From NCBI RefSeq assembly GCF_000612505.1, contig NZ_CP004078.1, positions 4,577,925-4,641,924 of the forward strand: 64,000 nucleotides of DNA. Reading direction: 5' to 3'. A model generated the notes under the pieces. That model was not told the origin of the DNA. It saw only the letters and a list, made by a program, of their open reading frames with translations, and did not search any database. Within the stretch, counting starts at the first letter, position 1, and each line of letters starts with the position of its first letter. The stretch comes from Paenibacillus sabinae T27 (GTDB taxonomy: Bacteria; Bacillota; Bacilli; Paenibacillales; Paenibacillaceae). Of the stretch, positions 7,824-15,800 are shown piece after piece. The position numbers and the translations under genes are program-made.

Positions 7824-9041
7824 ATGAACAAGCATATACATAGTTTTCCCGGGTCCGGCCCGGACAAGTGGGACAGAGGCAATCGCTCCGATAAGCGCAG
7901 CGGGTTCGCTGCGCTGAAGCGGCTTGCCTGGCTGGCCGCCGGGATGTCCGTAACGATTCTCGGCCTCGCCCTGAGCTCGTACACGGTCCGGGCGGACAGC
8001 TACACCGCCAAGGTGTACGCTACCTCTCTGAATGTCCGCAGCGAACCGGCCAACGGAGCGGCGGTCAAAGGATCGGTCAAAGGCGGATCGCTCGTCACCG
8101 TGACCAAGGAGCAGCATGGCTGGGCCCGCATTTCAGCCGGAAATATGACCGGCTGGGTCGCCGGATATTACCTGAAGAAGGCTGGCGGTTCAGTGGCCTC
8201 CGGGCGGACATCCGCCACAGCGCCGAAGACGCTTGCGGCCGGCAGCGGCCGTTCCACGGCGACGGTTACGGCCGACTCGCTGCGCATCCGCAGCGGTCCC
8301 GGAACCGGCTATGAAGCCGTTGGATCGCTTAAAGCCCGCGATGTCGTGACCGTTCTCTCCCGCCGGTCCGGCTGGCTAAGCATACGGACCGCAAGCGGAG
8401 CCGCCGGCTGGATTGCGGAGCCGTACGTTACCGCCGGCTCATCGGCGTCCGCTGCCGGGCTACGCCCGGTAAACGCCAGCAGGTCAGCGTCGGCCGGCCT
8501 TCGCGGCAAGCGGATTGTCGTTGATCCGGGCCATGGCGGAGACGATCCGGGGATGATCGGCACGACCTTCGGCACGATGGAGAAGGACCTCAACCTGCAG
8601 ACAGCGCTGTATCTACGGGATTACCTGACGGCGGCCGGCGCGGATGTGACCATGACGCGTACCCGGGGCGATCAGCGGCCTTCGCTGTCCAGCCGGGCGC
8701 GGCTGGCCCCGGCGGTCTCGGCGGACGCTTTTATCAGCGTGCATTACAATTCCTCCCCCAAAAAGATATCGGGCACGCTGACGTTCTTCTACTCTGAGTC
8801 CGATGACCTGATGCTGGCCCGCTCCATCGAGCATCGTCTGGGCGATGGCATCGGCCTGAAGAGCAACGGGGTATCCTTCGGCGATTATCACATTCTGAGG
8901 GAGAACGAAACGCCTGCGGCCCTGGTCGAACTGGGCTTCCTCACAAGCCCGGGCGATGAATCCCTCGTCCGCAGGACGTCGTACCAGAAAAAAGCGGCAA
9001 AGGCCATCGCGAAAGGCATTGCCGACTATTTTTCAAATTAG
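7824..9041 (+). CDS. N-acetylmuramoyl-L-alanine amidase with two bacterial SH3 domains
   Basis: Secreted cell-wall hydrolase that cuts the amide bond between muramic acid and L-alanine. Taken from ATG 7824 (GAGG upstream) it has 405 residues. A basic N-terminus and a hydrophobic stretch (LAWLAAGMSVTILGLALSS) act as signal. Two SH3b wall-binding repeats follow, both with the pattern LNVRSEP or LRIRSGP and G-W-x-x-I/V. The Amidase_3 zinc domain is last: VVDPGHGGDDPG with His and the following Glu ligand (EKDLNLQ), SVHYNSS and the catalytic VELGFLTSPGDE. An upstream in-frame TTG would add 28 residues but has no ribosome site. A strong terminator follows. Confidence 0.92.
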   Translation: MNKHIHSFPGSGPDKWDRGNRSDKRSGFAALKRLAWLAAGMSVTILGLALSSYTVRADSYTAKVYATSLNVRSEPANGAAVKGSVKGGSLVTVTKEQHGWARISAGNMTGWVAGYYLKKAGGSVASGRTSATAPKTLAAGSGRSTATVTADSLRIRSGPGTGYEAVGSLKARDVVTVLSRRSGWLSIRTASGAAGWIAEPYVTAGSSASAAGLRPVNASRSASAGLRGKRIVVDPGHGGDDPGMIGTTFGTMEKDLNLQTALYLRDYLTAAGADVTMTRTRGDQRPSLSSRARLAPAVSADAFISVHYNSSPKKISGTLTFFYSESDDLMLARSIEHRLGDGIGLKSNGVSFGDYHILRENETPAALVELGFLTSPGDESLVRRTSYQKKAAKAIAKGIADYFSN

Positions 9042-9058
9042 AACTTCATACTTACACA

Positions 9059-9096
9059 AAAGCCCCGTTCCAAGAGATGATCTTGAAACGGGGTTT
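9059..9096 (+). terminator. Rho-independent terminator after the amidase gene
   Basis: AAAAGCCCCGTT and AACGGGGTTTT form a long stem with an inner CAAG/CTTG extension and end in a short T-run 17 nt after the amidase stop. The A-run on the other side makes it usable from both strands. Confidence 0.85.
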
Positions 9097-9143
9097 TGAT
9101 TATGCGGGCTGCCTGACACGAACGGCTTGAGGGGCCGAACGCA

Positions 9144-10172
9144 TCAGATAGCGAATCCGCGCTCGTACTGTCTGGGAATTTCCGTCTCCTTACGCAGCTC
9201 GGCTGCAGCCGCAAGCGGCCAGTAAGGGTTCTTCAGCATGCCGCGTCCAACGGCAATCAGATCCGCGTCTTCGTTGCCGACAACCGCGTTGGCAAGCGCG
9301 GGATCGTCCAGACGGCCGACCGCGATGACCGGAACGTCCAAGCCCTCCTTGATGGCTCTTGCAAGCGGCACCTGGTATGCGGCATGCGTGCCCGGGCGGC
9401 CGGCTGCAGTGATTGGCCCTTCCCCGCCGGCGCTGATATGGAAGATGTCTACGCCCGCTTCCTTGAACGCCTTGCTGAATTCCAGGCTTTCCTTAATGCC
9501 ATAACCGCCTTCGACGTACTCCTGAGCGGAAATACGCAGAATGAGCGGCATGTCTTCCGGCATTTCGCCCTTGACCGCGGCGATGACTTCACGGCCGAAT
9601 TTCGTCAGATCCGTCCCGTACTCGTCCTCTCTCCGGTTAGTCAGCGGAGAGGTGAACTGGTGGATCAAATATCCGTGAGCGCCATGCAGCTCAATGGTAT
9701 CGAAGCCTGCCTGCACCGCGCGGCGCGCCGCCAGCCGGAACTTCTCTACCATCTCTTTCACTTCCTCAGTCGTCAGCTCGCGCGGCGTCTTCGACTGCTC
9801 ATCGAACGGAACCGGCGACGAGGAGACGGGAATCGCCGCGTCTTGAGCCTTGCGGCCAGCGTGGGCAATTTGAATGCCGACCTTTGCGCCATACCGGTGG
9901 CTGTCCTCCACTATGCGGGCAAGCGCCGGAATTTGTTCATCAGACCACAGCCCGAGATCATAATCTGTAATCCGGCCGTCGGGCTCGACATCGGCCATCT
10001 CGATAATAATGAGGCCCGTCCCGCCAACCGCCCGGCTGACATAGTGGGTATGATGCCATTCATTAGCAATCCCGTCTTTGTTCGTTACCGAATACTGGCA
10101 CATCGGTGGCAGAACAATCCGGTTCTTGAGCTCAAGTCCTTTAATTTTGTACGGAGTAAATAAATCGATCAA
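9144..10172 (-). CDS. namA: NADPH dehydrogenase, old yellow enzyme family
   Basis: An FMN-dependent ene-reductase of 342 residues that reduces activated C=C bonds of enals, enones and maleimides with NADPH (YqjM/NamA type). Signatures are the N-terminal LFTPYKIKGLELKNRIVLPPMCQYS, with the redox-modulating cysteine typical of the YqjM class, IELHGAHGYLIHQF, SPLTNRR and the FMN-phosphate region IAVGRGMLKNPYWPL. Start ATG 10172 has AAGGAG upstream. A palindrome (10196-10211) in front of the gene is a likely operator. No partner gene is adjacent. Confidence 0.93.
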   Translation of the reverse strand: MIDLFTPYKIKGLELKNRIVLPPMCQYSVTNKDGIANEWHHTHYVSRAVGGTGLIIIEMADVEPDGRITDYDLGLWSDEQIPALARIVEDSHRYGAKVGIQIAHAGRKAQDAAIPVSSSPVPFDEQSKTPRELTTEEVKEMVEKFRLAARRAVQAGFDTIELHGAHGYLIHQFTSPLTNRREDEYGTDLTKFGREVIAAVKGEMPEDMPLILRISAQEYVEGGYGIKESLEFSKAFKEAGVDIFHISAGGEGPITAAGRPGTHAAYQVPLARAIKEGLDVPVIAVGRLDDPALANAVVGNEDADLIAVGRGMLKNPYWPLAAAAELRKETEIPRQYERGFAI

Positions 10173-10195
10173 TGGAATCGCTCCTTATATGCAAA

Positions 10196-10211
10196 ATGCA
10201 TGTTCATGCAT
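10196..10211. promoter_or_regulatory. Palindromic operator candidate upstream of namA
   Basis: ATGCATG and CATGCAT are perfect 7-bp arms around a 2-nt centre, 24 nt upstream of the namA start. This is the size expected for a dimeric MarR- or TetR-type repressor. No regulator gene is adjacent. Confidence 0.35.
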
Positions 10212-10361
10212 ATGGTATCGCATGCAGGCAGCGAAAGTCAACTTGCGAACCAGCAATCATTCTTTTCTCTAGTCCGAATAAGGCTAGGAGTGTGAATCGC
10301 GGGGTAAAGAGGTTTAGGAAGAAGGCAGGAGGAAGACTGCGTTCCTCCCCCTCTTCCCGCG

Positions 10362-10988
10362 CTAGTGTGTGCTTTTGCCGGAATGATAGTATTTCTGCTT
10401 ATATTCTTCAAAAGTGATGTTGTCCGTTCGGCCCTGGACATAAGATTCATGAAGGAATTTCCAATAGTCGACCAGGTCCGCGTGTCTTCCCTGATAGCCG
10501 GCCGGAATCTTGTACAAGTATTCCAGCGACTTCTCATCGTCTCCGTCCTGTCCGTAAATGTTGTACTGGGCAAGGTTGTACATCGCCGTAAGATCTTCGC
10601 TTGGTTTGGACACTTGTTCGAAAATCTTGATAATGGAGCTATAGTTCTCGCTCTCAAGCGCCTTATCGACCGCAGCCCATACTTCCTTGTCTTCATGGGC
10701 CGCGGAGCCGCTCGTCCCGCCTGACGCCCCTTTGTCTGGAGACGCCGGTGCGCTTGCCGAGGGTGCCGGTGCGGCAGCGGATGGAGCCGGGCTGGCGTCC
10801 GGCGCACCGCTTGGACTCGCCAAGGACCCGGATGCCTCGCTTGACGGAGCTGCCGATTCCCCAGCCGCGACAGCCGGAGTCTCCTCTGCCCCGGGTCCCG
10901 GGGCTCCAGCTTTCCGGTTCCCGCAGCCGGCAGAGGCCAGCAATAACACACTGATCCCAGCAACAGCTATGCTTTGAAGTATTTTCAT
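10362..10988 (-). CDS. Putative lipoprotein with Ala/Pro/Ser-rich linker
   Basis: A 208-residue protein of unknown function. A lysine-containing hydrophobic signal ends in a lipobox-like SAGC at residues 19-22, so it is probably anchored outside the membrane. Residues about 25-95 are a low-complexity A/P/S/G linker. Residues about 100-205 form a predicted helical domain rich in Tyr, Glu and Lys with a TPR-like feel (EKSLEYLYKIPAGYQG). I do not recognise a named family. It is a single gene flanked by the namA upstream region and a small hypothetical gene. Confidence 0.6.
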   Translation of the reverse strand: MKILQSIAVAGISVLLLASAGCGNRKAGAPGPGAEETPAVAAGESAAPSSEASGSLASPSGAPDASPAPSAAAPAPSASAPASPDKGASGGTSGSAAHEDKEVWAAVDKALESENYSSIIKIFEQVSKPSEDLTAMYNLAQYNIYGQDGDDEKSLEYLYKIPAGYQGRHADLVDYWKFLHESYVQGRTDNITFEEYKQKYYHSGKSTH

Positions 10989-11104
10989 AGATAATGACCC
11001 CTACTTTTTTTTATCCTATCTTAACACTGACAAACAAACAAAAACCAGCCATGCACGAGTGTACATCGACCGGTTGATTGTCCGAAATGGGCTTGGCCAT
11101 TTTT

Positions 11105-11452
11105 TTAAAATGCAAGTTCTACCGAGCCGTCTTCATAAATATCGACCCGCTGGGCGCACAGCAGCATGCCCAATCCGTTCGCAAAACCCTTCTCTCTAAT
11201 ATCCCGTTCTCTGCGTTCCCATCTCTCGCGGTCATGAATGATGTCGTACAGGTAGTAGAATTCCGCTTCGTTGGCGGCTTTCATCTTCTCTACAAAAATA
11301 AAGTCGTCTCCGAACAGCGCTTTGAACCAGCCGGCTGCCTCTTCATGTGTCGAAAACTGGGGAAGATCGGCCTGGAACTGTTTGGTCAGAAAATTTTGCT
11401 GCAATCTGCCCTTCTTCTCATAATAACCTGCAAGCGTCTCTGCATTAATCAT
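11105..11452 (-). CDS. Conserved-looking small cytosolic protein
   Basis: Hypothetical protein of 115 residues starting at ATG 11452 behind GGAGG. No signal peptide, membrane segment or known catalytic motif is visible. It is rich in aromatic and charged residues (FGDDFIFVEKMKAANEAEFYYLYDIIHDRERWERRERD) and ends with a likely beta strand. The good ribosome site and protein-like composition support a real gene. Function is unknown. Confidence 0.6.
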   Translation of the reverse strand: MINAETLAGYYEKKGRLQQNFLTKQFQADLPQFSTHEEAAGWFKALFGDDFIFVEKMKAANEAEFYYLYDIIHDRERWERRERDIREKGFANGLGMLLCAQRVDIYEDGSVELAF

Positions 11453-11625
11453 CAAGCTGCCTCCTCTTGAATATCTCTTCTTTCGCCATTTTGGAATCCA
11501 CCAAAAACCAGCAATTTTTATGAAAATTTTATCGTATTTCTGAAAATGATGATGTGATTTAGCGCATGTGCGGGGAACGCCTATACAAGATGATCCGAAA
11601 ATTAATTCAGAGTCCTTATCCTATT

Positions 11626-12117
11626 TCATAAGCCGTCCCCCAAGTGATAGTATCCATCCCCGCATAATTTCGGATGATACAGAGCCACTGGATACTCGTT
11701 GCCCGCTATAAGGTTGTTGACGATTTGTAAGATAACTCCGGCGTCCCGCCATTCACTGGGGTTCCATTCCAATATTTCCGATACAGCGGCCCATCTGCTG
11801 TCTATACCAATGTTTTCTTCCAGTTGGAGCGAGCCGCCGGTAATTTCCCCGATAAAATGAAACAAAATGACGGGATCGCCCAAGCTGCTGACAAAATGAT
11901 AGATCCCCGTCGCCGATGTAAGTCTGATCTCGTACCCGGTTTCCTCCTTCACTTCCCGGCGCGCGGCGTCCGGAATAGCTTCTCCCGGTTCGATCCGGCC
12001 GGATGGAAAGTTCCACTTATCCCGTATGGACGGTTTATTTTCCTTGATCACCAGCACCTTGCCGTCCTCACGAAAGATCGAGACGCTGACGACCAGTACA
12101 GTTTTGGATGTGGTCAT
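11626..12117 (-). CDS. Nudix hydrolase
   Basis: A 163-residue pyrophosphohydrolase acting on a nucleoside diphosphate linked to another group. The Nudix box is complete: G-x5-E-x7-R-E-x2-E-E-x-G reads from GRIEPGEAIPDAARREV through KEETGYE around residues 41-63. Start ATG 12117 follows GGGGAG. Substrate is undefined. It is a single gene. The 380 nt upstream of it hold an inverted-repeat element and no gene. Confidence 0.92.
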   Translation of the reverse strand: MTTSKTVLVVSVSIFREDGKVLVIKENKPSIRDKWNFPSGRIEPGEAIPDAARREVKEETGYEIRLTSATGIYHFVSSLGDPVILFHFIGEITGGSLQLEENIGIDSRWAAVSEILEWNPSEWRDAGVILQIVNNLIAGNEYPVALYHPKLCGDGYYHLGDGL

Positions 12118-12197
12118 GTTTTCTCCCCTCGGGTTTACTTTTTATACTATATAAGCTGAACTTAAGATTTTCCCATCAGATACCATTCGCAACTACG

Positions 12198-12318
12198 AGG
12201 AACGTTTGGACTTCCGGCCGCTGTTGTCCCTAGATTTCTTAATTAAACCGCTATCCGCGGGTGAAATCCGGAGACAAAGGCGATCGCTATCGCTCCTACA
12301 GTTCCAAACTTCCCCTTC
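12198..12318. repeat. Imperfect long inverted repeat (MITE/REP-like) in an intergenic region
   Basis: The left side carries GTTTGGA followed about 20 nt later by TTGTCCCTAGATTTC. The right side carries the complements GAAATCCGGAGACAA and, further out, TCCAAAC. The arms could fold into a long interrupted hairpin around a centre at about 12250. No credible coding sequence lies here. It may be a dispersed repeat; copies elsewhere in the genome were not available to check. Confidence 0.45.
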
Positions 12319-12519
12319 GTTACTCCTTGTTCTGATTACATTTTTCAAGTTCATCTTATATAGCATCGTACTTCACGCCGCCCTATGCCGCATGGCATGC
12401 ATGCAAGATAACCTAATATCGACTTAAGGATCTAGGAACGTTATACCCCCGTTATTAAAACTGTTTTAAAAAGTATTATGAAAAGAGTGAGGACATGCAG
12501 CCTGTTACGCATAATACGA

Positions 12520-12640
12520 GTGAACTCTCCCCCACTTAGTTTACGCTTGAAGTGGGGGCTTCTGTTGGCATCGATACAGGGTTGCACACGCTGCGAGCTT
12601 CATGATCTAAAGACTCAGTGCCTGTTGCACCCGAATGAGG
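12520..12640 (-). ncRNA. Candidate omega RNA (reRNA) of the TnpB element
   Basis: In characterised TnpB systems the guide RNA scaffold covers the 3' end of tnpB and the right end, and the guide is the flanking DNA. Here the right-end hairpin CCCCCACTT/AAGTGGGGG follows the tnpB stop by about 50 nt and ends in GAGTTCAC at the boundary. The guide would then read out of the element into the start of the ROK gene (12519 downwards). The 5' limit is a guess. Confidence 0.45.
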
Positions 12641-13953
12641 GAAGCCAACGTCCAATACGTTCGTTTTTCCAATGAAGGGTCTTTGGCCTCCAAGGACAAC
12701 CACGTCTTTTCAGATGTGGATTTTTGTATACTGCGTAGCACGTATCGTGCGCCGATGTTATACGAGGCATTGAGGTCCGCGTGATACGTTTTGCCTGTTG
12801 CGAATACAGCAACATCACGCTTTGTGTTGCGTTGTACAAACCCACTACCGTCAAAAGCAAGCGCACTTGTATTTGCAGAGTTGACCATGGAAACCCGCAT
12901 CCCCAAGAAATGAGCCATTTCGGTCACTTTCGTTTGGATGCGCCGTTTCGCCCAAAACTGGAGTTTGGCACGAAACCGCTTGGCTCCCCATGTTCCTTTA
13001 GGCAGACGCATCTTGCCTAAATACTCCATGACAATGACCTCTGCGCGGTGCTTGTGGGCAAAGGCGAGGATTTGATGCGCGGTATCGTGGACGATATGCG
13101 TCTGTAAGCCGTTCATCCGCCGCCAGAAATTCGGTTTTGCCCCTCTACCGGATTGTCGCTGGGCTTGTTTCAGTTTGCCTGTGATTTGGCGCATCCGGTC
13201 TTTCTCTTTGGCTTGGTTGATAAAGGTCCTCGCCAAGACAGTGCCGCTTGCGTCCATCACGGAACAGACTGCTGAATTCGTTAACCCCAAATCAACGGCA
13301 CACACCCGCTGCTTGGAAGGTTTCGCCTGAGTCAGCTTCACATCCCCCTCATAGGCGATATGAAGGGCATAGCGTTTTCCTTTCCGAACCAATGTGGGGT
13401 TGCATTCTTTCATGCTCCACACGTTACGTTTAAATAGATCCTGCCCTTTAAAGGTAATGGGGAGCCATACCCAATCACCTTGATGAAACACCTTGATGTT
13501 GGCTGTCGTATCAGAGGTTCGAATGAACATATTTCCTTTGTACAAGCAAGGGAACGCTTGATGCTGGGCTTGGAGTATCGGAGGTTTCTTCGAAAAGCAT
13601 TTCCCTTCTTGCTGGGCGTGTTGCCGCTCGGCTTGCCAAAGCTGAAAACGGGAATGATGACTTTTCACAATGCCAAACGCTTCGGCAATAGCACTTCTGC
13701 GGAAGTACGAAGGAAATTTATAAAAGCGTTGATCGAATTCGGCGTAGAGTGGATCCGGGTTGTGTCTGGTGCGATGAGTCAGCCGTTCTACCGCCGTCAC
13801 CACCGCTTGGGTGGATAACGATGCCAAGGACATAAACTGCTCTTGAATGACCGTAATCAAAAACGACAGCGCCTCTTGGTATACATGGAGAGTCGCATCC
13901 AGCATGCGGTGGTGAGATATAATCGGATGTTTGAGTGTTTTGACCACCTTCAT
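12607..13953 (-). CDS. tnpB: TnpB RNA-guided nuclease, zinc-ribbon cysteines lost
   Basis: A 448-residue IS605 OrfB protein, ancestor-type of Cas12, which cuts DNA next to a transposon-associated motif guided by omega RNA. The three RuvC acidic residues are in place: AVDLGLTN, VIVMEYLGK and YHADLNASYN. Between the second and third, where most TnpBs have a CxxC...CxxC zinc ribbon, the sequence reads NTSALAFDGSGFVQRN and VAVFATGKTYHAD without cysteines. The last 40 residues after the RuvC Asp are longer than usual. ATG 13953 is chosen because GGAGG lies 7 nt upstream; another ATG is at 13968. It may be an active nuclease or a drifting one. Confidence 0.85.
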   Translation of the reverse strand: MKVVKTLKHPIISHHRMLDATLHVYQEALSFLITVIQEQFMSLASLSTQAVVTAVERLTHRTRHNPDPLYAEFDQRFYKFPSYFRRSAIAEAFGIVKSHHSRFQLWQAERQHAQQEGKCFSKKPPILQAQHQAFPCLYKGNMFIRTSDTTANIKVFHQGDWVWLPITFKGQDLFKRNVWSMKECNPTLVRKGKRYALHIAYEGDVKLTQAKPSKQRVCAVDLGLTNSAVCSVMDASGTVLARTFINQAKEKDRMRQITGKLKQAQRQSGRGAKPNFWRRMNGLQTHIVHDTAHQILAFAHKHRAEVIVMEYLGKMRLPKGTWGAKRFRAKLQFWAKRRIQTKVTEMAHFLGMRVSMVNSANTSALAFDGSGFVQRNTKRDVAVFATGKTYHADLNASYNIGARYVLRSIQKSTSEKTWLSLEAKDPSLEKRTYWTLASLIRVQQALSL

Positions 13954-15109
13954 GAGATACGCCTCCATCGCATGTTTGATGGATCAAGCATAACACGGGA
14001 ACGTATGTTTGGTAAAGCGGGCGTGTCTAACCCCCACCTTCGCTGTTGGCTAGAGGTGGGGGACTGCGACACTAAGTCTGTTCAAGTCAAAAAAATGAAC
14101 GTAGAACTGGTGAAAAATGCGTTAAAAGCGCAGGGCATCGGAACCAAAGCTTCGATTGCAAGCCTGACCAGGCTAAGCGTTGCCACATGCGGTACCATAT
14201 TGAACGAACTTGTCGCTGCCGGCGAAGTGATCGAGACCGATTCGGAAGGACCGAGCGGCGGCAGGCCCGCCAAACAGTATAAGTATAACGCTGAATTTGG
14301 CTGCGTCGTATGTTTGCTTGTAAAGACCGATGGCGGCCTCCACTCGATCAGCTACAGTATCGTGAATTTGGTCGGTGAAACCCTCAAAGAGTCCACTCTG
14401 CAGCTGCAGCATATCGACGTTGATGTGATTGATAAGCTTATCGGAGAGCTCGTAGGCGAAAACCATAATGTACAGGCAATCGGCATTGGAATACCCGGTG
14501 TCGTCCACCAGGGAGTAGTCGGCGTTTGCGATATTCCGGACCTTGCAGGCAAACCGTTAGGACCCTATTTTGAAGAAAAATACGAACTGTCCGTCACCAT
14601 CGAAAATGATATGAACATGACGGTCTACGGTTTCTACCATTTACAAAACTTCGAAGAAGAAAAGACTTTTGCCGTCGTTTCGTTTCCTAAAACCATTTTC
14701 CCGGTGCCGGTTTTATCGTGGACGGGCAAATCTTGTCCGGTAATACGAAATTCGGTGGGGAAGTTTCTTTTTTGCCATTTGGAATTTCACGCGAGGAGCA
14801 GCTGCGGCAGTTGAATACTGATGAAGGCTTTGTCCGATTGGCTGTAAATACGCTAACCTCGATCATTGCCATTATCAATCCGATAACTATTGCGATTACA
14901 GGCGAACTTCCCCGCGAGACTCAGCTGGATGAACTTTATAAAGGCTGCATGAAAGACATTCCGGAAGAGCATATGCCGCAGGTGTTCATTCAGAACGATA
15001 CACACCGGGAATATATGAAAGGCATTGTGACGGCGACCTTGGAAAGCTTAACCTACCGGCTGCAAGTCATTGAAAAAAGATAACGAATATCTTGGAAAGG
15101 AATATCCTG

Positions 15110-15695
15110 ATGCAAACAAAAACCGAAAAAGAAAAGATGCTAAGCGGTGAGCTTTACCTGGCCGCCGATCCGGAGCTGGTGAAGGATCGTTTGAACGCAC
15201 GCCGGTTGACACGGCTGTTCAATCAATCGCTTGAAACAGAGGATGAACGAAGAATAGAGCTTCTAAGAGAGCTGTTCGGCTCAACGGGAAAAAACGGCTA
15301 CATCGAGCCGTCGTTTCGCTGCGATTACGGCTATAACATCCATGTCGGTGAGAACTTCTATGCGAACTTCGATTGCGTGCTTCTAGGGCGTGTGTGAAAT
15401 TCGTATAGGCGACAACTGCTTCCTTGCTCCCGGCGTTCATATCTATACCGCGACGCATCCTTTAGAGGCTAAGGATAGAATCTCCGGAGCGGAATTCGGC
15501 AAGCCGGTCACGATTGGCCACAACGTATGGATTGGCGGGCGGGCGGTTATCAACCCGGGCGTAAAGATAGGCTATAACGCGGTTATTGCTTCAGGAGCGG
15601 TTGTTACCAAGGATGTCCCTGATAACGCAGTCGTTGGTGGCAACCCTGCTAAGGTCATCAAGCAAATTGACAATGGCCAGGAAAATGAGGGTTAA
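15110..15695 (+). pseudogene. Maltose/galactoside O-acetyltransferase (LbH type), frameshifted
   Basis: The N-terminal part (from ATG 15110, GGAAAGG upstream) matches sugar acetyltransferases of the maa/lacA type: EKMLSGELYLAADPEL, then LRELFGSTGKNGYIEPSFRCDYGYNIHVGENFYANFDCVLL. At about 15388 one extra base turns the expected L-D-V-C-E into L-G-R-V-stop. The other frame continues correctly with [24 protein letters not shown] and the left-handed hexapeptide repeats to [15 protein letters not shown]. One single-base change would restore about 194 residues. It lies 27 nt after the broken ROK gene, so both have decayed together. A sequencing error cannot be excluded. Confidence 0.85.
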
Positions 15696-15727
15696 TTCCA
15701 AAGTTATAAATCCGACTAAATACCTCC

Positions 15728-15758
15728 TTGACCTAGAGTAAACTCTAGCCATTATGAT
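15728..15758 (+). promoter_or_regulatory. MerR-type promoter with 19-bp spacer for the aldo/keto reductase
   Basis: TTGACC (15728-15733) and TATGAT (15753-15758) are separated by 19 bp, the overlong spacing that MerR activators correct by DNA distortion. The spacer holds the dyad CTAGAGTAAACTCTAG. Confidence 0.85.
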
Positions 15759-15800
15759 GATTATGCAAAGACATAATCAACCAACAAGGAGAGATGATGC

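Larger units (their letters stand above)
12520..14080 (-). mobile_element. IS200/IS605-type element carrying only tnpB (IS1341-like)
   Basis: Boundaries are inferred from the disrupted ROK gene: removing 12520-14080 (1561 bp) restores its frame. The ends carry hairpins typical of the family: CCCCCACTT/AAGTGGGGG (12529-12558) at the right end and CCCCCACCT/AGGTGGGGG (14031-14062) at the left end, relative to tnpB. On the tnpB strand the left flank would end in TTGAA and the right end in TTCAC. No tnpA (HUH Y1 transposase) is present, so the element depends on one supplied in trans. Confidence 0.75.
12495..15083 (+). pseudogene. ROK-family transcriptional regulator, split by an insertion and frameshifted
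   Basis: The first eight codons (ATG 12495, GAGTGAGGAC upstream) end at the insertion at 12519/12520. Coding resumes at 14081. Joining 12519 to 14081 restores one frame giving M-Q-P-V-T-H-N-T-I-Q-V-K-K-M-N, a normal ROK N-terminus. A winged helix follows (ASIASLTRLSVATCGTILNE), then GGRPAKQY and the kinase-like fold. A second lesion near 14690, one base missing in an A-run, shifts VVSFPK out of frame; the remainder (14718-15083) continues as VDGQILSGNTKFGGEVSFLP. The gene would have been a sugar-responsive repressor or kinase-like regulator and is now inactive. Confidence 0.85.

Noticed and set aside
9384..10163. 259-codon open frame on the plus strand
   Set aside because: Antisense to namA.
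12206..12427. 73-codon open frame in the inverted-repeat region
   Set aside because: The frame lies over an inverted repeat, lacks a ribosome site and has a skewed composition.
13843..14094. Start of the ROK gene at 13843
   Set aside because: The frame is open upstream only because it runs antisense through tnpB and the element end; the true start is at 12495 across the insertion.
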